Source: Streptomyces sp. NBC_00335 (GTDB lineage: Bacteria > Actinomycetota > Actinomycetes > Streptomycetales > Streptomycetaceae). Taken from it: a stretch of DNA of 64,000 nt. Shown in pieces: positions 7,363 to 15,471 of this stretch. Below the pieces are notes generated by a model. It saw only the letters and a program-made list of their open reading frames with translations, ran no database searches and was not told where the DNA came from. Where the stretch lies: NCBI RefSeq assembly GCF_036127095.1, contig NZ_CP108006.1:62001-126000 (forward strand). The letters are read 5' to 3'. The stretch's first letter is position 1; each line of letters opens with the position of its first letter. Made by a program: the position numbers and the translations under genes.

Positions 7363-9119
7363 TGGAGTTCGCCATGGACGAAGCGCGCACGTTCCGTGTC
7401 GCGGCTGCCCAGTTCGAAGTGGGCCGGGACCGCAAGGCCAATCTGGCCGCCTGTGTCAGGGCGATCGACGCCGCAGCGGAGCAGGGCGCGATTCTCGTGG
7501 TCCTGCCGGAGTTCTGCAATCACCTTTCCTGGTACGACGACCGCGAGCAGGCCCTCACGGCCGCGTGCCGGCCGGAGGACGACTTCCTGGCGCCTGTGGC
7601 GGAACGCGCCGCGCACCACGGCATCTACGTCAAACTGCACGTCACCCTGGCCTCCGGGGTTCCGGGAGCCGAGCGCATCACGGCCGCGAGCCTGCTCTAC
7701 GGGCCGGACGGCGTGCTGGCCGGGGCGGCGGACAAGCAGGTCCTGATGGGCAGCGAGAACGACCACCTGGACCCCGCCGCCGATGTCGGCCCCGTCATCG
7801 ACACCGCTCTGGGTCCGGTGGGCCTGTACTCCTGCATGGAGGGGGTCATCCACGAGGTGTGCCGCGGACTCGCCCTGCGCGGCGCCCACGTACTGCTCAA
7901 CAGCCTCAACTCCTTCGCCCTGGACGAGGCCGCGCTGCACATCCCGGTGCGCGCCGCGGAGAACAAGGTGTGGGTGATCGCGGCCAACAAGGTGGGCCCG
8001 CTGCTCCCGGCGGACCGGATCGGCACGATCAGTGCCGCCATGGGGGTGCCGCCCGAGGCCCTCGACGGTGCGGGCGAAAGTCAGATCGTCGCCCCCGACG
8101 GAAGGGTCGTCGCCAAGGGGCCTCGGCGGGGGGAGGCCCTGGTGGTCGCCGACATCCGGCCGGCCGACGCCGCCGACAAGCGTCGCCGGGACGGCACCGA
8201 CGCGTTCGCGGTGCGCCGGCCCGCGCTCTACTTGCCGATCGCCTCCCCGCCCACCCCCGCCCCCGCCTTCGCCGGGTCCCGCGCCGAAGAGGTCGTGGCC
8301 GCGGTCGTCCGGCCCGCCGGCAGCGGCCGCCCGGCCGTCGAGGACGCCGCGCGGCTGGTCCGTCTGGCCGCGGGACAGGGGGCGCGCCTGATCGTGCTGC
8401 CCGAACTCTTCTGGCACGCGGGTGGCGTCCTGCCCGATCGGCAGCGCCCGGACCCGCAGGACGCCCAGGACGTTCTCGGGACCCTGCGCACCTCCCTGGA
8501 GGGCAGCGGCGCACACCTCGCCTTCACCCTCCCCCTGCCTACGGGCCACGCCGGCGTGCTGCTCGACCGGCACGGCCCGGTGCTGACGCAGCACCAGCTG
8601 CATGACGGCGTCCGCCACCGGGGCTGGGCCCGGGCGGGCACGGCACCGGCGCTGCTCACCCACGACACACCATGGGGTCGCGTCGCGGTCGTCCTGGGCG
8701 ACGACTCCGTCCACCCGGAAATCCTGCGCCTCGCCGCGCTCCGGGGAGTCGACACCGTGGCCGTCTGCCTCGGTGCGACCGAGCCCTGGGAGCCGGCCCT
8801 CGGCCTGCCCGAACGGGCGGCGGAGAACCGGATGAATCTCGTGGCCGCGGGCCACGGCTGCGGCGCCCTGCACGCGCTGCCGGTGGAGTTCGGCCTGTGG
8901 CGCTCCCGCGACGCCGCCTTCGACGGCACCATCAGCACGCCCGCCAGCACCCCGGCGGGCCCCGGCCTGACCCTCGCTCCCGTCCGCCCCCGCCAGGCCG
9001 AGAAGCGCCTGGTCTCGCGCGGGACGGACCTGGTCGACGGCCGCCCCTGGAAGCTGCTGGGCGCCCTGGTGGCGCCCCGGCCCTCCGCCCCCGTAGCGCA
9101 CCCCCGCCCCGGTCAGTGA
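7362..9119 (+). CDS. Tandem nitrilase-superfamily amidohydrolase, second domain degenerate
   Basis: The 585-residue protein contains two carbon-nitrogen hydrolase domains. The first (about 11-280) has a full Glu-Lys-Cys triad: LPEF (Glu50), ADKQVL (Lys125) and GLYSCMEG (Cys158). The second (about 295-560) keeps LPELFWHAG but has VVLGDDSVHPE where the nucleophilic cysteine should be, so it should be inactive and may be regulatory or structural. Members hydrolyse nitriles, amides or carbamoyl groups. In the proposed pathway an amidase could open maleimide-derived amides from pyrrole rings. ATG 7362 abuts the operator, and ATG 7374 is an alternative. It opens a ten-gene operon. Confidence 0.8.
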   Translation: MEFAMDEARTFRVAAAQFEVGRDRKANLAACVRAIDAAAEQGAILVVLPEFCNHLSWYDDREQALTAACRPEDDFLAPVAERAAHHGIYVKLHVTLASGVPGAERITAASLLYGPDGVLAGAADKQVLMGSENDHLDPAADVGPVIDTALGPVGLYSCMEGVIHEVCRGLALRGAHVLLNSLNSFALDEAALHIPVRAAENKVWVIAANKVGPLLPADRIGTISAAMGVPPEALDGAGESQIVAPDGRVVAKGPRRGEALVVADIRPADAADKRRRDGTDAFAVRRPALYLPIASPPTPAPAFAGSRAEEVVAAVVRPAGSGRPAVEDAARLVRLAAGQGARLIVLPELFWHAGGVLPDRQRPDPQDAQDVLGTLRTSLEGSGAHLAFTLPLPTGHAGVLLDRHGPVLTQHQLHDGVRHRGWARAGTAPALLTHDTPWGRVAVVLGDDSVHPEILRLAALRGVDTVAVCLGATEPWEPALGLPERAAENRMNLVAAGHGCGALHALPVEFGLWRSRDAAFDGTISTPASTPAGPGLTLAPVRPRQAEKRLVSRGTDLVDGRPWKLLGALVAPRPSAPVAHPRPGQ

Positions 9120-9128
9120 AGGAGTGAC

Positions 9129-9932
9129 GTGTCAGAGACACTCAAGGCCGTACAGGACATGACGGACGAGGCTCCCGTCACCGATGTGACCGAGACCTTC
9201 GTCCAGTGGCAGGACCTGCTGAACGAGCTCAAGGCGAAGATCGCCGCCCGCTTCGAGCTGAACCCCGATCCGTCCACCGGGGAGTTGGAATCCTTCGGTG
9301 CGGACGACGGCCCACGGGGTTCACTGGCCGGTTTCAGCGGCCCCGAGGTCGACTGGATGATCCACTCCTGGGTCGGGGACCCCGAGCACGGCTTCGTCAA
9401 CCTCCACCTCACCGTCTGGCTGGGACCGCAGGTCCGCGTCCCCCACCTGGGCCTCGCCCTGCTGTGCTGGCCGGGCGGCTGGTTCTACCTCGACTCCGTG
9501 CCCCGTACCAGCCTGGTGGCCGACGGAGACTACTACGACCGCTACTACGCCCCCGCGGAGGAGGAGTGGCTCGCGGTGCGCGAGGAGTACGAGGACCTTT
9601 CGTGGTTCACCAGCCGCAGCGGCTTCATCCGGGGCAGCCTCTCCCCCACCGCGTACTGCTACTCGATGCCCCGCGACGAGCGGCACGTCGAGTTGGTGCG
9701 GCGCCTGATGCACCAGCAGGTCGACCGCTGGCTGACCTGGGTGGACGCTGCGGAGCCGGTACCGGCTGACGAGCGGGATGCGCTGGCCGCCGCCGACCTG
9801 GCGATCCGCCGCAACATCGTGGAGCGCGACCCGGCGAACGTGATGGCCGTCCGGTACTTCGGCCATCAGGTCACCGACCGGCTGGTGCGTGCGCTGTGGG
9901 GCGGCGACCGCGTCCTGCCGAGGCCCTCGTGA
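9129..9932 (+). CDS. Red chlorophyll catabolite reductase-like protein
   Basis: The 267-residue protein matches plant RCCR in order and spacing along most of its length. It has a VDWMIHSWVG segment, VPHLGLALL, then LDSVPRTSLVADGDYYDRYY (plant: LDLPHRKDLVLNPDYLKEYY from memory), a GFIRGSLSPTA motif and a C-terminal IRRNIVERDP followed by YFGHQVTDRLVRAL. RCCR reduces the C20/C1 bond of red chlorophyll catabolite using ferredoxin and is structurally related to bilin reductases. A C-terminal acidic cluster like the plant catalytic aspartate region is present. GTG 9129 has GAAGGAG upstream. The next gene, a chlorophyllase-like hydrolase, overlaps its stop, which supports a chlorophyll role. Enzyme activity is inferred. 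Confidence 0.75.
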   Translation: MSETLKAVQDMTDEAPVTDVTETFVQWQDLLNELKAKIAARFELNPDPSTGELESFGADDGPRGSLAGFSGPEVDWMIHSWVGDPEHGFVNLHLTVWLGPQVRVPHLGLALLCWPGGWFYLDSVPRTSLVADGDYYDRYYAPAEEEWLAVREEYEDLSWFTSRSGFIRGSLSPTAYCYSMPRDERHVELVRRLMHQQVDRWLTWVDAAEPVPADERDALAAADLAIRRNIVERDPANVMAVRYFGHQVTDRLVRALWGGDRVLPRPS

Positions 9933-10939
9933 AGCAGGTCCGCTCCCTGTGGTGGGCCTGCCGGGTCCCCGGCCTCGAGGAGCCCTTCGACACCGCGCAC
10001 CTGAGGGTCTTCCATCCGGCCCGGGCCACCGGCTCCGCCGCCGAGCGGCTCACCGGCGTGGTGGCGGCCGATGCCGAGTACGGCCCGTTCCCGGTCGTGC
10101 TCCTGCTGCCCGGGATCAACGTGCCCGCCGACTCCTACCGGTGGCTCGCGGTACTGCTGGCGGCCCGGGGCTTCGTCGCGGTGACGCCCGAGCTGGTCGG
10201 AGAGCTGTTCGGCGGGAGCCACGGGGTGACGCCGGGCATCGATCTGGAGGCCTGCGGTCCGGGCACCTACGGCACCCGTGCGACGACTCCGCTGATCGGC
10301 GCGGTGCTCACCGCCCTGGCCGAACTCGCCCCGGGCTCTCCCTTGGCGGGGCTCCTGGACACGGAGCGGGTGGTCGTGGGCGGCCACTCGGCCGGCGGCA
10401 CCGTGGCCCTGCAATCCGCCGCCCACGTGCCGGGCCTGCGCGGTGTCTTCACCTACGGCGCCCACACGCTGGTGGCCTCGGCCCTCGGCCATCCGCCGGG
10501 CACCGTCCTGCCGATCGGGGGTGACGTGCCCGTCCTGCTGATGTCCGGCGAGGACGACGGTGTGATCGCCGCGAGTGCGGACCGCTACGCGGCCACGGCG
10601 GATGCGGGCAGGGGCGCCGGCCCCGCGGACGCGAGCACCGACCCCGTCGCCCGCACCTTCCACGACGCCCTGGGCGACCGCGGCGGCGCGCACGCCTGGG
10701 TCAAGGTCGCCGGGGCCGGCCATTTCACGCTCTGCGACCCCGTGGACCCGACGAGCGCCCGGGGCTTCCTGGAGACGCCGGGAGCGGGTGAAGGCGACGC
10801 GCGCGCCCTCATCGGGCTCCTCGTCGCGGCCTTCTGCGCGGCGGCCCTGCCGGAGCGGCGGCCCCCGGCGGACACCCGGGCGTACGGGGCGCTGCTGTCG
10901 CCGCCGCACCCGGGGCTGGTCTCCGTACTGCGCCGCTGA
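9929..10939 (+). CDS. Chlorophyllase-like alpha/beta hydrolase (cytoplasmic)
   Basis: The 336-residue alpha/beta hydrolase has the chlorophyllase layout: FPVVLLLPGINVPADSYRWL near the oxyanion hole, then LAARGFVAVTPEL, the nucleophile elbow GGHSAGGTVAL, an aspartate in VLLMSGEDDGV and a histidine in GAGHFTLCDP. Chlorophyllases hydrolyse the phytyl ester of chlorophyll or pheophytin. No signal peptide is visible, unlike the two hydrolases at 17700 and 20290. The GTG start overlaps the RCCR-like stop. Dienelactone hydrolase or cutinase-like activities remain possible, but the neighbours favour a tetrapyrrole ester. Confidence 0.72.
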   Translation: MKQVRSLWWACRVPGLEEPFDTAHLRVFHPARATGSAAERLTGVVAADAEYGPFPVVLLLPGINVPADSYRWLAVLLAARGFVAVTPELVGELFGGSHGVTPGIDLEACGPGTYGTRATTPLIGAVLTALAELAPGSPLAGLLDTERVVVGGHSAGGTVALQSAAHVPGLRGVFTYGAHTLVASALGHPPGTVLPIGGDVPVLLMSGEDDGVIAASADRYAATADAGRGAGPADASTDPVARTFHDALGDRGGAHAWVKVAGAGHFTLCDPVDPTSARGFLETPGAGEGDARALIGLLVAAFCAAALPERRPPADTRAYGALLSPPHPGLVSVLRR

Positions 10940-10988
10940 TCTCCGCCCCTTCTTGCCGAACCGTCATGAACCGCGAGGTGCCCCACCG

Positions 10989-12173
10989 ATGCTGAAGAAC
11001 TTCTGGTACGCGGTCGAGTTCTCCGACCGTGTCGTCCGCAAGCCCCTGAAGGCCGTCTGTCTCGGCCAGTCCCTCGTCCTGTACCGCACCGCGGCCGGCC
11101 TGCCGGTCGCGCTCTCCGACCTGTGCGCGCACCGCGGGGCCGCCCTGTCCGCCGGCACCCTCAAGGACGACTGCGTGGTGTGTCCCTACCACGGCTGGCG
11201 CTTCGACCCCGAGGGCACGTGCACCACCATTCCCGCCAACCAGCCCGGCCGGGGCATCCCTAGGAAGGCGCGGGTGGACTCGTACCCCGTCCAGGAGCGG
11301 TACGGCTTCGTCTGGGTGTTCCTGGGCGATCTTCCCGAGGAGGAGAGGCCGCCGATCCCCCTCTGGCCGGAGTTCGACGACCTGGTCCAGGACGGCGGCC
11401 GGTTCAAGGCGGTGACCGGCGAGTACCTCTGGCACTCCAACTACGAGCGGATCCTGGAGAACGGCTGCGACATCGCGCACACCCCCTTCGTGCACGCGGG
11501 AGCCTTCGGCAACCCGGACCGGCCGGAGGTGGAGGAATACACGGTCGAGCAGCCGGACGAGTGGTCCGCCTTCGCCACCGTGGCTCTCAACCCGCCGGCC
11601 GCCAGGGGCTTGTGGAGCAAGCTGTACACGGACCGCCGCTCGCAGGGCAAGGACCGGCCGCCGGTGGTGACCACCGCCGGCTGGATGCTGCCCAACCTGA
11701 TCAAACTGCACGTACGGCTGCCCCTCGGCAACATGATCATCTACGACACCAACATTCCCGTCGACGAGACCACCACCCTGGTGAAGTGGGTGGCGCTGCG
11801 CGACTTCTTCACCGGTGACTGGGCCGACGGCAACGCCCGCAAGCGGGTCCTGGGGATCTTCGACCAGGACGCCCCGGTCGTGGACGGAACCCGTCCCGAA
11901 CTGCTGCCGGCCGACCTCGGCGCCGAGCTGCACCTGCGCTCGGACATGATCTCCGTCGCCTACCGACGGCGCCGCCAGGAGCTCGCCGCGAAGGGATGGG
12001 CGGTGAGCGACGCCGATCGCATCATCGGCGATGTCCCGGCGCGCAGCGCCACCGTGATCGCCTCCCCGGGCCGGCGCGCCGTACCCGAGCTGGCACGCGC
12101 CTGGGAACAGAAGGCCCAGGGGTTCCACCCGACCGTCGAAGGGGCGCAGTCCCCGGCCAGTGAGAAGGAGTAG
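10989..12173 (+). CDS. Rieske non-haem iron oxygenase, pheophorbide a oxygenase-like
   Basis: The 394-residue protein has an N-terminal Rieske [2Fe-2S] site, C46-A-H48 with 16 residues to C65-PY-H68 (CPYHGWRFD). The mononuclear iron site follows at D161-IAH164-TPFV-H169 after NYERILENGC. The PEGTCTTIP segment after the Rieske site resembles the PAO/TIC55/CAO group, where PAO opens the pheophorbide macrocycle. It is shorter than plant PAO and lacks that enzyme's C-terminal CxxC and membrane segment, so VanA-like demethylases are the alternative. It needs a reductase/ferredoxin, none of which is in the window. Position between chlorophyllase-like and RCCR-like genes supports the PAO reading. 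Confidence 0.7.
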   Translation: MLKNFWYAVEFSDRVVRKPLKAVCLGQSLVLYRTAAGLPVALSDLCAHRGAALSAGTLKDDCVVCPYHGWRFDPEGTCTTIPANQPGRGIPRKARVDSYPVQERYGFVWVFLGDLPEEERPPIPLWPEFDDLVQDGGRFKAVTGEYLWHSNYERILENGCDIAHTPFVHAGAFGNPDRPEVEEYTVEQPDEWSAFATVALNPPAARGLWSKLYTDRRSQGKDRPPVVTTAGWMLPNLIKLHVRLPLGNMIIYDTNIPVDETTTLVKWVALRDFFTGDWADGNARKRVLGIFDQDAPVVDGTRPELLPADLGAELHLRSDMISVAYRRRRQELAAKGWAVSDADRIIGDVPARSATVIASPGRRAVPELARAWEQKAQGFHPTVEGAQSPASEKE

Positions 12174-12177
12174 GCAC

Positions 12178-12969
12178 GTGACATCCTCCGCATCCCCACC
12201 CGACGACTCCAGCGGCAGCACGACTCCCGCCGCCCGCTTGTCCCGGACGATCCTGGACGCCCTGCTCGCCGGTACGGCGCTCGAAGAGCGGCCCACGCCC
12301 TGGGCCGTGCTGACCACCCCCGCCACCCCCGATCCGGTGGGCTCCGTACGCTACTTCCGCGGCGCGGGACACCACGGCGTCGACGCCGTCGTCACCATCT
12401 CCCTGGTGGTGCCGGCCTTCGGCCTCGACAGCCACATGGTGTTCGCGTTCGGCGCCGCGGACTCGCCGCTGCCGCACTTCACCCTCGACTCCGTCCAGGC
12501 CGGCGGCGGGTACGCCTTCCACCTGGACCTGGTCCAGCGCGTCGACCTCGCCGTGAACCCTGCCTACGCGGACCTCGTGTACGGGCCGCTGACGCAGGCG
12601 TTCGCCCGGGCCTCGGAGATACCGGGTCTGACACCGGCGGCCATCAGCCCCCGACAGCGTTCCCTGATGTCACCGTGGATGCTCGTACACCGCGCCGACG
12701 AGAGCGCGTTGCACGCCATCACTCCGATCGCGGAGGGATACCTGCGGCACTGGCTGGAGCTGACCCGGGCGTTTCCGGCCGACGCCGCCGGCGAGGCCAA
12801 GGAGGCGGACGCCCCTCTGCGCGACCGGCGGCTGCGCCAGGCCCTGTTCAGCCGGGAGATCGACCCCGTCTGGGCCCAGGTGGACCGACTGCTGGGCACG
12901 GCCGTCACCGACGGCCTGCGCGGACTGCTGACCACCGGCAGACTGCCCGACGGGGAGGCCGCGTCATGA
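12178..12969 (+). CDS. Second RCCR/ferredoxin-dependent bilin reductase-like protein
   Basis: The 263-residue protein aligns by eye with the RCCR-like protein at 9129. Matching parts are LPHFTLDSVQAGGGYAFHLD, then VDLAVNPAYADLVYGP, the SPWMLVHRADES motif, and a C-terminal FSREIDPVWAQV plus LLGTAVTDGLRGLL. The SPWMLVHR stretch also recalls ferredoxin-dependent bilin reductases. An aspartate (HFTLD) sits where plant RCCR, as I recall it, has a catalytic glutamate (VVEL). Two diverged members in one operon could reduce different positions or successive bilin intermediates. GTG 12178 has GAAGGAG upstream. The ATGA overlap couples it to the next gene. Confidence 0.62.
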   Translation: MTSSASPPDDSSGSTTPAARLSRTILDALLAGTALEERPTPWAVLTTPATPDPVGSVRYFRGAGHHGVDAVVTISLVVPAFGLDSHMVFAFGAADSPLPHFTLDSVQAGGGYAFHLDLVQRVDLAVNPAYADLVYGPLTQAFARASEIPGLTPAAISPRQRSLMSPWMLVHRADESALHAITPIAEGYLRHWLELTRAFPADAAGEAKEADAPLRDRRLRQALFSREIDPVWAQVDRLLGTAVTDGLRGLLTTGRLPDGEAAS

Positions 12970-13940
12970 GCGACGCCTCCGCGCCCGGGCCGAGCGAGTG
13001 GCAGCAGCGCATCGCGGGCGAATGGCACGGCCGTCCTTCGCTGTTCGACGCGCAGGGAACCTGGTGCGGATACGAGGACATCCGCCGCTCCTCGGAGTTC
13101 ACCGACGGGGGGACGGTGTACCGGATGGACGGCGGCCTGCGCCAGGGCGGCCCGCTCGCCGGCCGGTTCCAGCTCGCAGCGCCGTTCGCCTTCGCGGTCA
13201 CCGACGCCGACGACAACCGCCTCTACACGGGCCCGGACTTCCACGGCAGCGGGCAGCCCTACGGCGCCTTCGTCGACGCCCACTACTACGGACCGGGCTG
13301 GCAGGTCGCGCTGAACACCTGGAACCACGTCCTGCCCGACGGGGCCACCCAGGTCTACTCCTCGGTGCTGCACCAGGGCTGGACCGTGATCGGCTGCTTC
13401 AACGGCGTGTACGTGCGCACCACCGACCACGACGTCAACGAGGGCACCCGCGACCGCGTCGCACGGCACCTGGCGGCCGAGACGGACGCCGGCCCCGTGC
13501 CGTGGATCCTGCCCACCAAGCAGAACGGCAGCTTCACGGGTTCGTGCGAGCTGTGGAGCGCCGAGCAGAAGCACCTGGGCGATGTGGAGGTGGAGATCGC
13601 CGTCCGTCCGGTGGACCTGTTGCGCACCCGCCACCACGTCACCTGGCGGGGGGCCGGCCTGGACCGGTCCTTCTCGGTGGAGCGGCGGCGCGACGGCGCC
13701 CGCGAGTTCTGGGAGGGACCGGACGCGTGGGGCAACGCGCAGGCCTTCGGCCGGGCCAATTTCCCCCTGTGGCACTTCACCGGCGGAGACGTGCACCGCG
13801 TGCGCGGGCGGGAGTTCGTGCTCGACGCACGTCCCGCGATGGCGGCGGGCGGCCGCCTGGCCGTGACGTACGAGTTGTTCGGCGGGAACGCACTGGCGGC
13901 GGTCCTGCACGGCGTACTCGACTGGGAGGCCGCGTCATGA
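12966..13940 (+). CDS. Calycin-like two-domain protein of unknown function
   Basis: I do not recognise a named enzyme. The 324-residue protein starts WQQRIAGEWHGRPSLFDAQG, the type of opening seen in lipocalin/CpeT/DUF3598-like beta barrels. A second similar start follows at about residue 180 (NGSFTGSCELWSAEQKHLG), suggesting two barrels. It is rich in aromatic residues (HYYGPGWQVALNTWNHVL) suited to binding a hydrophobic ligand. Calycins bind haem or bilins in several systems, so a carrier or modifying role for a tetrapyrrole is plausible from context only. No signal peptide is seen. It overlaps both neighbours by four bases. Confidence 0.5.
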   Translation: MSDASAPGPSEWQQRIAGEWHGRPSLFDAQGTWCGYEDIRRSSEFTDGGTVYRMDGGLRQGGPLAGRFQLAAPFAFAVTDADDNRLYTGPDFHGSGQPYGAFVDAHYYGPGWQVALNTWNHVLPDGATQVYSSVLHQGWTVIGCFNGVYVRTTDHDVNEGTRDRVARHLAAETDAGPVPWILPTKQNGSFTGSCELWSAEQKHLGDVEVEIAVRPVDLLRTRHHVTWRGAGLDRSFSVERRRDGAREFWEGPDAWGNAQAFGRANFPLWHFTGGDVHRVRGREFVLDARPAMAAGGRLAVTYELFGGNALAAVLHGVLDWEAAS

Positions 13941-14773
13941 CCCCGACCGTGGTGGTCACCGGCGGCACCCGGGGCATCGGGTTCGGCCTGGCCCGCGCGT
14001 TCCTCGACCGCGGCTGCCGGGTTGCCGTCTGCGGGCGGGACGCGGCGGGCGTCGAGGCCGCCCTCACGCGTCTCGGCGGTGGGCCGCAGGCCATCGGCCA
14101 CGTGGCGGACGTGACGGACCGGCAGCAGGTGGCCGCGCTGTGGACGGCGGCCGAGGAGGCCTTCGGGCCGGCGGACATCTGGATCAACAACGCCGGGGCG
14201 ACCACGGCCCGCAAGCCGCTGTGGAGCCTGGACGCACGACAGGCCGACGCCGTGACGGAGGTCAATCTGCGCGGAGTCGTCAACGGCAGCGCCGTCGCGG
14301 CGGAGCACTTCCTGCGTCTGGGCCGCGGCCGGCTGTGGAACATGGAGGGCTTCGGTTCCGACGGCCGGATCATGCCCGGGCTGAGCGTCTACGGCGCGAG
14401 CAAACGAGCCGTCACCTACCTCACCCAGGCTCTGGCCGCCGACCTGCGCAAGGAGCAGGACACCCGGACCCACGACGTCAGGGCGCAGCTCCTGTCGCCC
14501 GGGATCGTCGTCACGGACCTGCTGCTGCACGACTACACCCCCGCCGAGTACGCGAAGGCGCGGGCCGTGCTCAACATCCTGGCCGACCGGGTGGAAACCG
14601 TCACCCCGTGGCTGGCGGACCGGGTCCTGGCCGACCGTACGGCCAACGGCGGCCGGGTCGCATGGCTGACGCGCCGCAAGGCGGCCGCCCGGTTCGCGAC
14701 GGCCGCGCTGCGCAAGCGGTCCGTGCTCCCGGAGACCCTGCCCGGTGCCCCCGAGCGGGAGGGTGCCTCATGA
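13937..14773 (+). CDS. Chlorophyll b reductase-like short-chain dehydrogenase (NYC1/NOL type)
   Basis: The 278-residue SDR has the NAD(P) motif TGGTRGIG (8-15), DIWINNAG (80-87), a serine in GFGSDGR (138-144) and the YxxxK pair Y152/K156 in VYGASKRAVTYLTQAL. The DIWINNAG, NMEGFGSDGR, YGASKR and LLSPGIVVTDLLL run, followed by NILADRVETVTPWLADRVL, closely tracks plant NOL/NYC1 as I remember them. Those reduce the C7 formyl group of chlorophyll b to hydroxymethyl. Ordinary SDRs rarely share the GSDGR and NILAxxxExV segments. Its place in an operon with RCCR-, PAO- and chlorophyllase-like genes strengthens the call. The acceptor in this organism is inferred. Confidence 0.72.
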   Translation: MTPTVVVTGGTRGIGFGLARAFLDRGCRVAVCGRDAAGVEAALTRLGGGPQAIGHVADVTDRQQVAALWTAAEEAFGPADIWINNAGATTARKPLWSLDARQADAVTEVNLRGVVNGSAVAAEHFLRLGRGRLWNMEGFGSDGRIMPGLSVYGASKRAVTYLTQALAADLRKEQDTRTHDVRAQLLSPGIVVTDLLLHDYTPAEYAKARAVLNILADRVETVTPWLADRVLADRTANGGRVAWLTRRKAAARFATAALRKRSVLPETLPGAPEREGAS

Positions 14774-15471
14774 GCGCGGCCTTGGACTATCCGTTGTCGC
14801 TCGCGGTCGAGGACTTCGTCCCCGTCCTCCTGACGGGCGCGGGCGCGGCCCTGCTGATCGGGCCGCTGCGCACCCTGCGTCCGCGCACCGGCCGCACCGC
14901 GGCGGCAGGCACGGCGCTGATCCTCCTCGGCGGCCTCTCCAAGGCCGTCTGGAAGCTGCTGGTGGCCCTGGACGGCCCCGACGTACAGGCCATGAACAAG
15001 GCGCTCTTCCCGTGCCTGTCCTTCGGCTTCCTCCTCCTGGCCCACGCGCTCCTCACGCTCCCGTCGAACGGGCCGGGCGATCCGGCACGGCGTACGCCTC
15101 CGCCGCTGTGGGGGTTCGCCGCGCTGTGGTCGGCCACCGGGGCCGCGGGGCTGGCCCTGAGGTCGACGGCGCCCCACATGGTGCTGACCATCGTGGCCGT
15201 CACCGTGTGCGGTGTCCGCCTCATCCTGCTCGCCCGCGCACACGGCGACACCGCGGCCGCCGCCGCCGGTGGACTGTGGCTCACCGGCATGTACGTACTG
15301 GGGCCGCTGGCGGCCCGCCCCGACCAGAGCGTGGCACTGCAATGGGTGGAGCAGTCGGCCAACACCCTCACACAAGGCGCCTTCGTCCTGCTCGCCTGGA
15401 GGCTGGAGAAGCGCCTGCGCGCCGCTTCCTCCCTCTCTTCCTCCCCCACCTCCGACCGATCGGCGGCGTGA
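14770..15471 (+). CDS. Polytopic membrane protein
   Basis: The 233-residue protein has about six or seven hydrophobic segments (for example LLTGAGAALLIGPL, ALFPCLSFGFLLLAHALLTL, MVLTIVAVTVCGVRLILLA) and a basic C-terminal end (RLEKRLRAA). I cannot name a family. It is embedded in the operon with four-base and zero-base junctions to its neighbours, so it probably serves the same pathway, perhaps in uptake or membrane placement of the hydrophobic substrate. Confidence 0.6.
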   Translation: MSAALDYPLSLAVEDFVPVLLTGAGAALLIGPLRTLRPRTGRTAAAGTALILLGGLSKAVWKLLVALDGPDVQAMNKALFPCLSFGFLLLAHALLTLPSNGPGDPARRTPPPLWGFAALWSATGAAGLALRSTAPHMVLTIVAVTVCGVRLILLARAHGDTAAAAAGGLWLTGMYVLGPLAARPDQSVALQWVEQSANTLTQGAFVLLAWRLEKRLRAASSLSSSPTSDRSAA

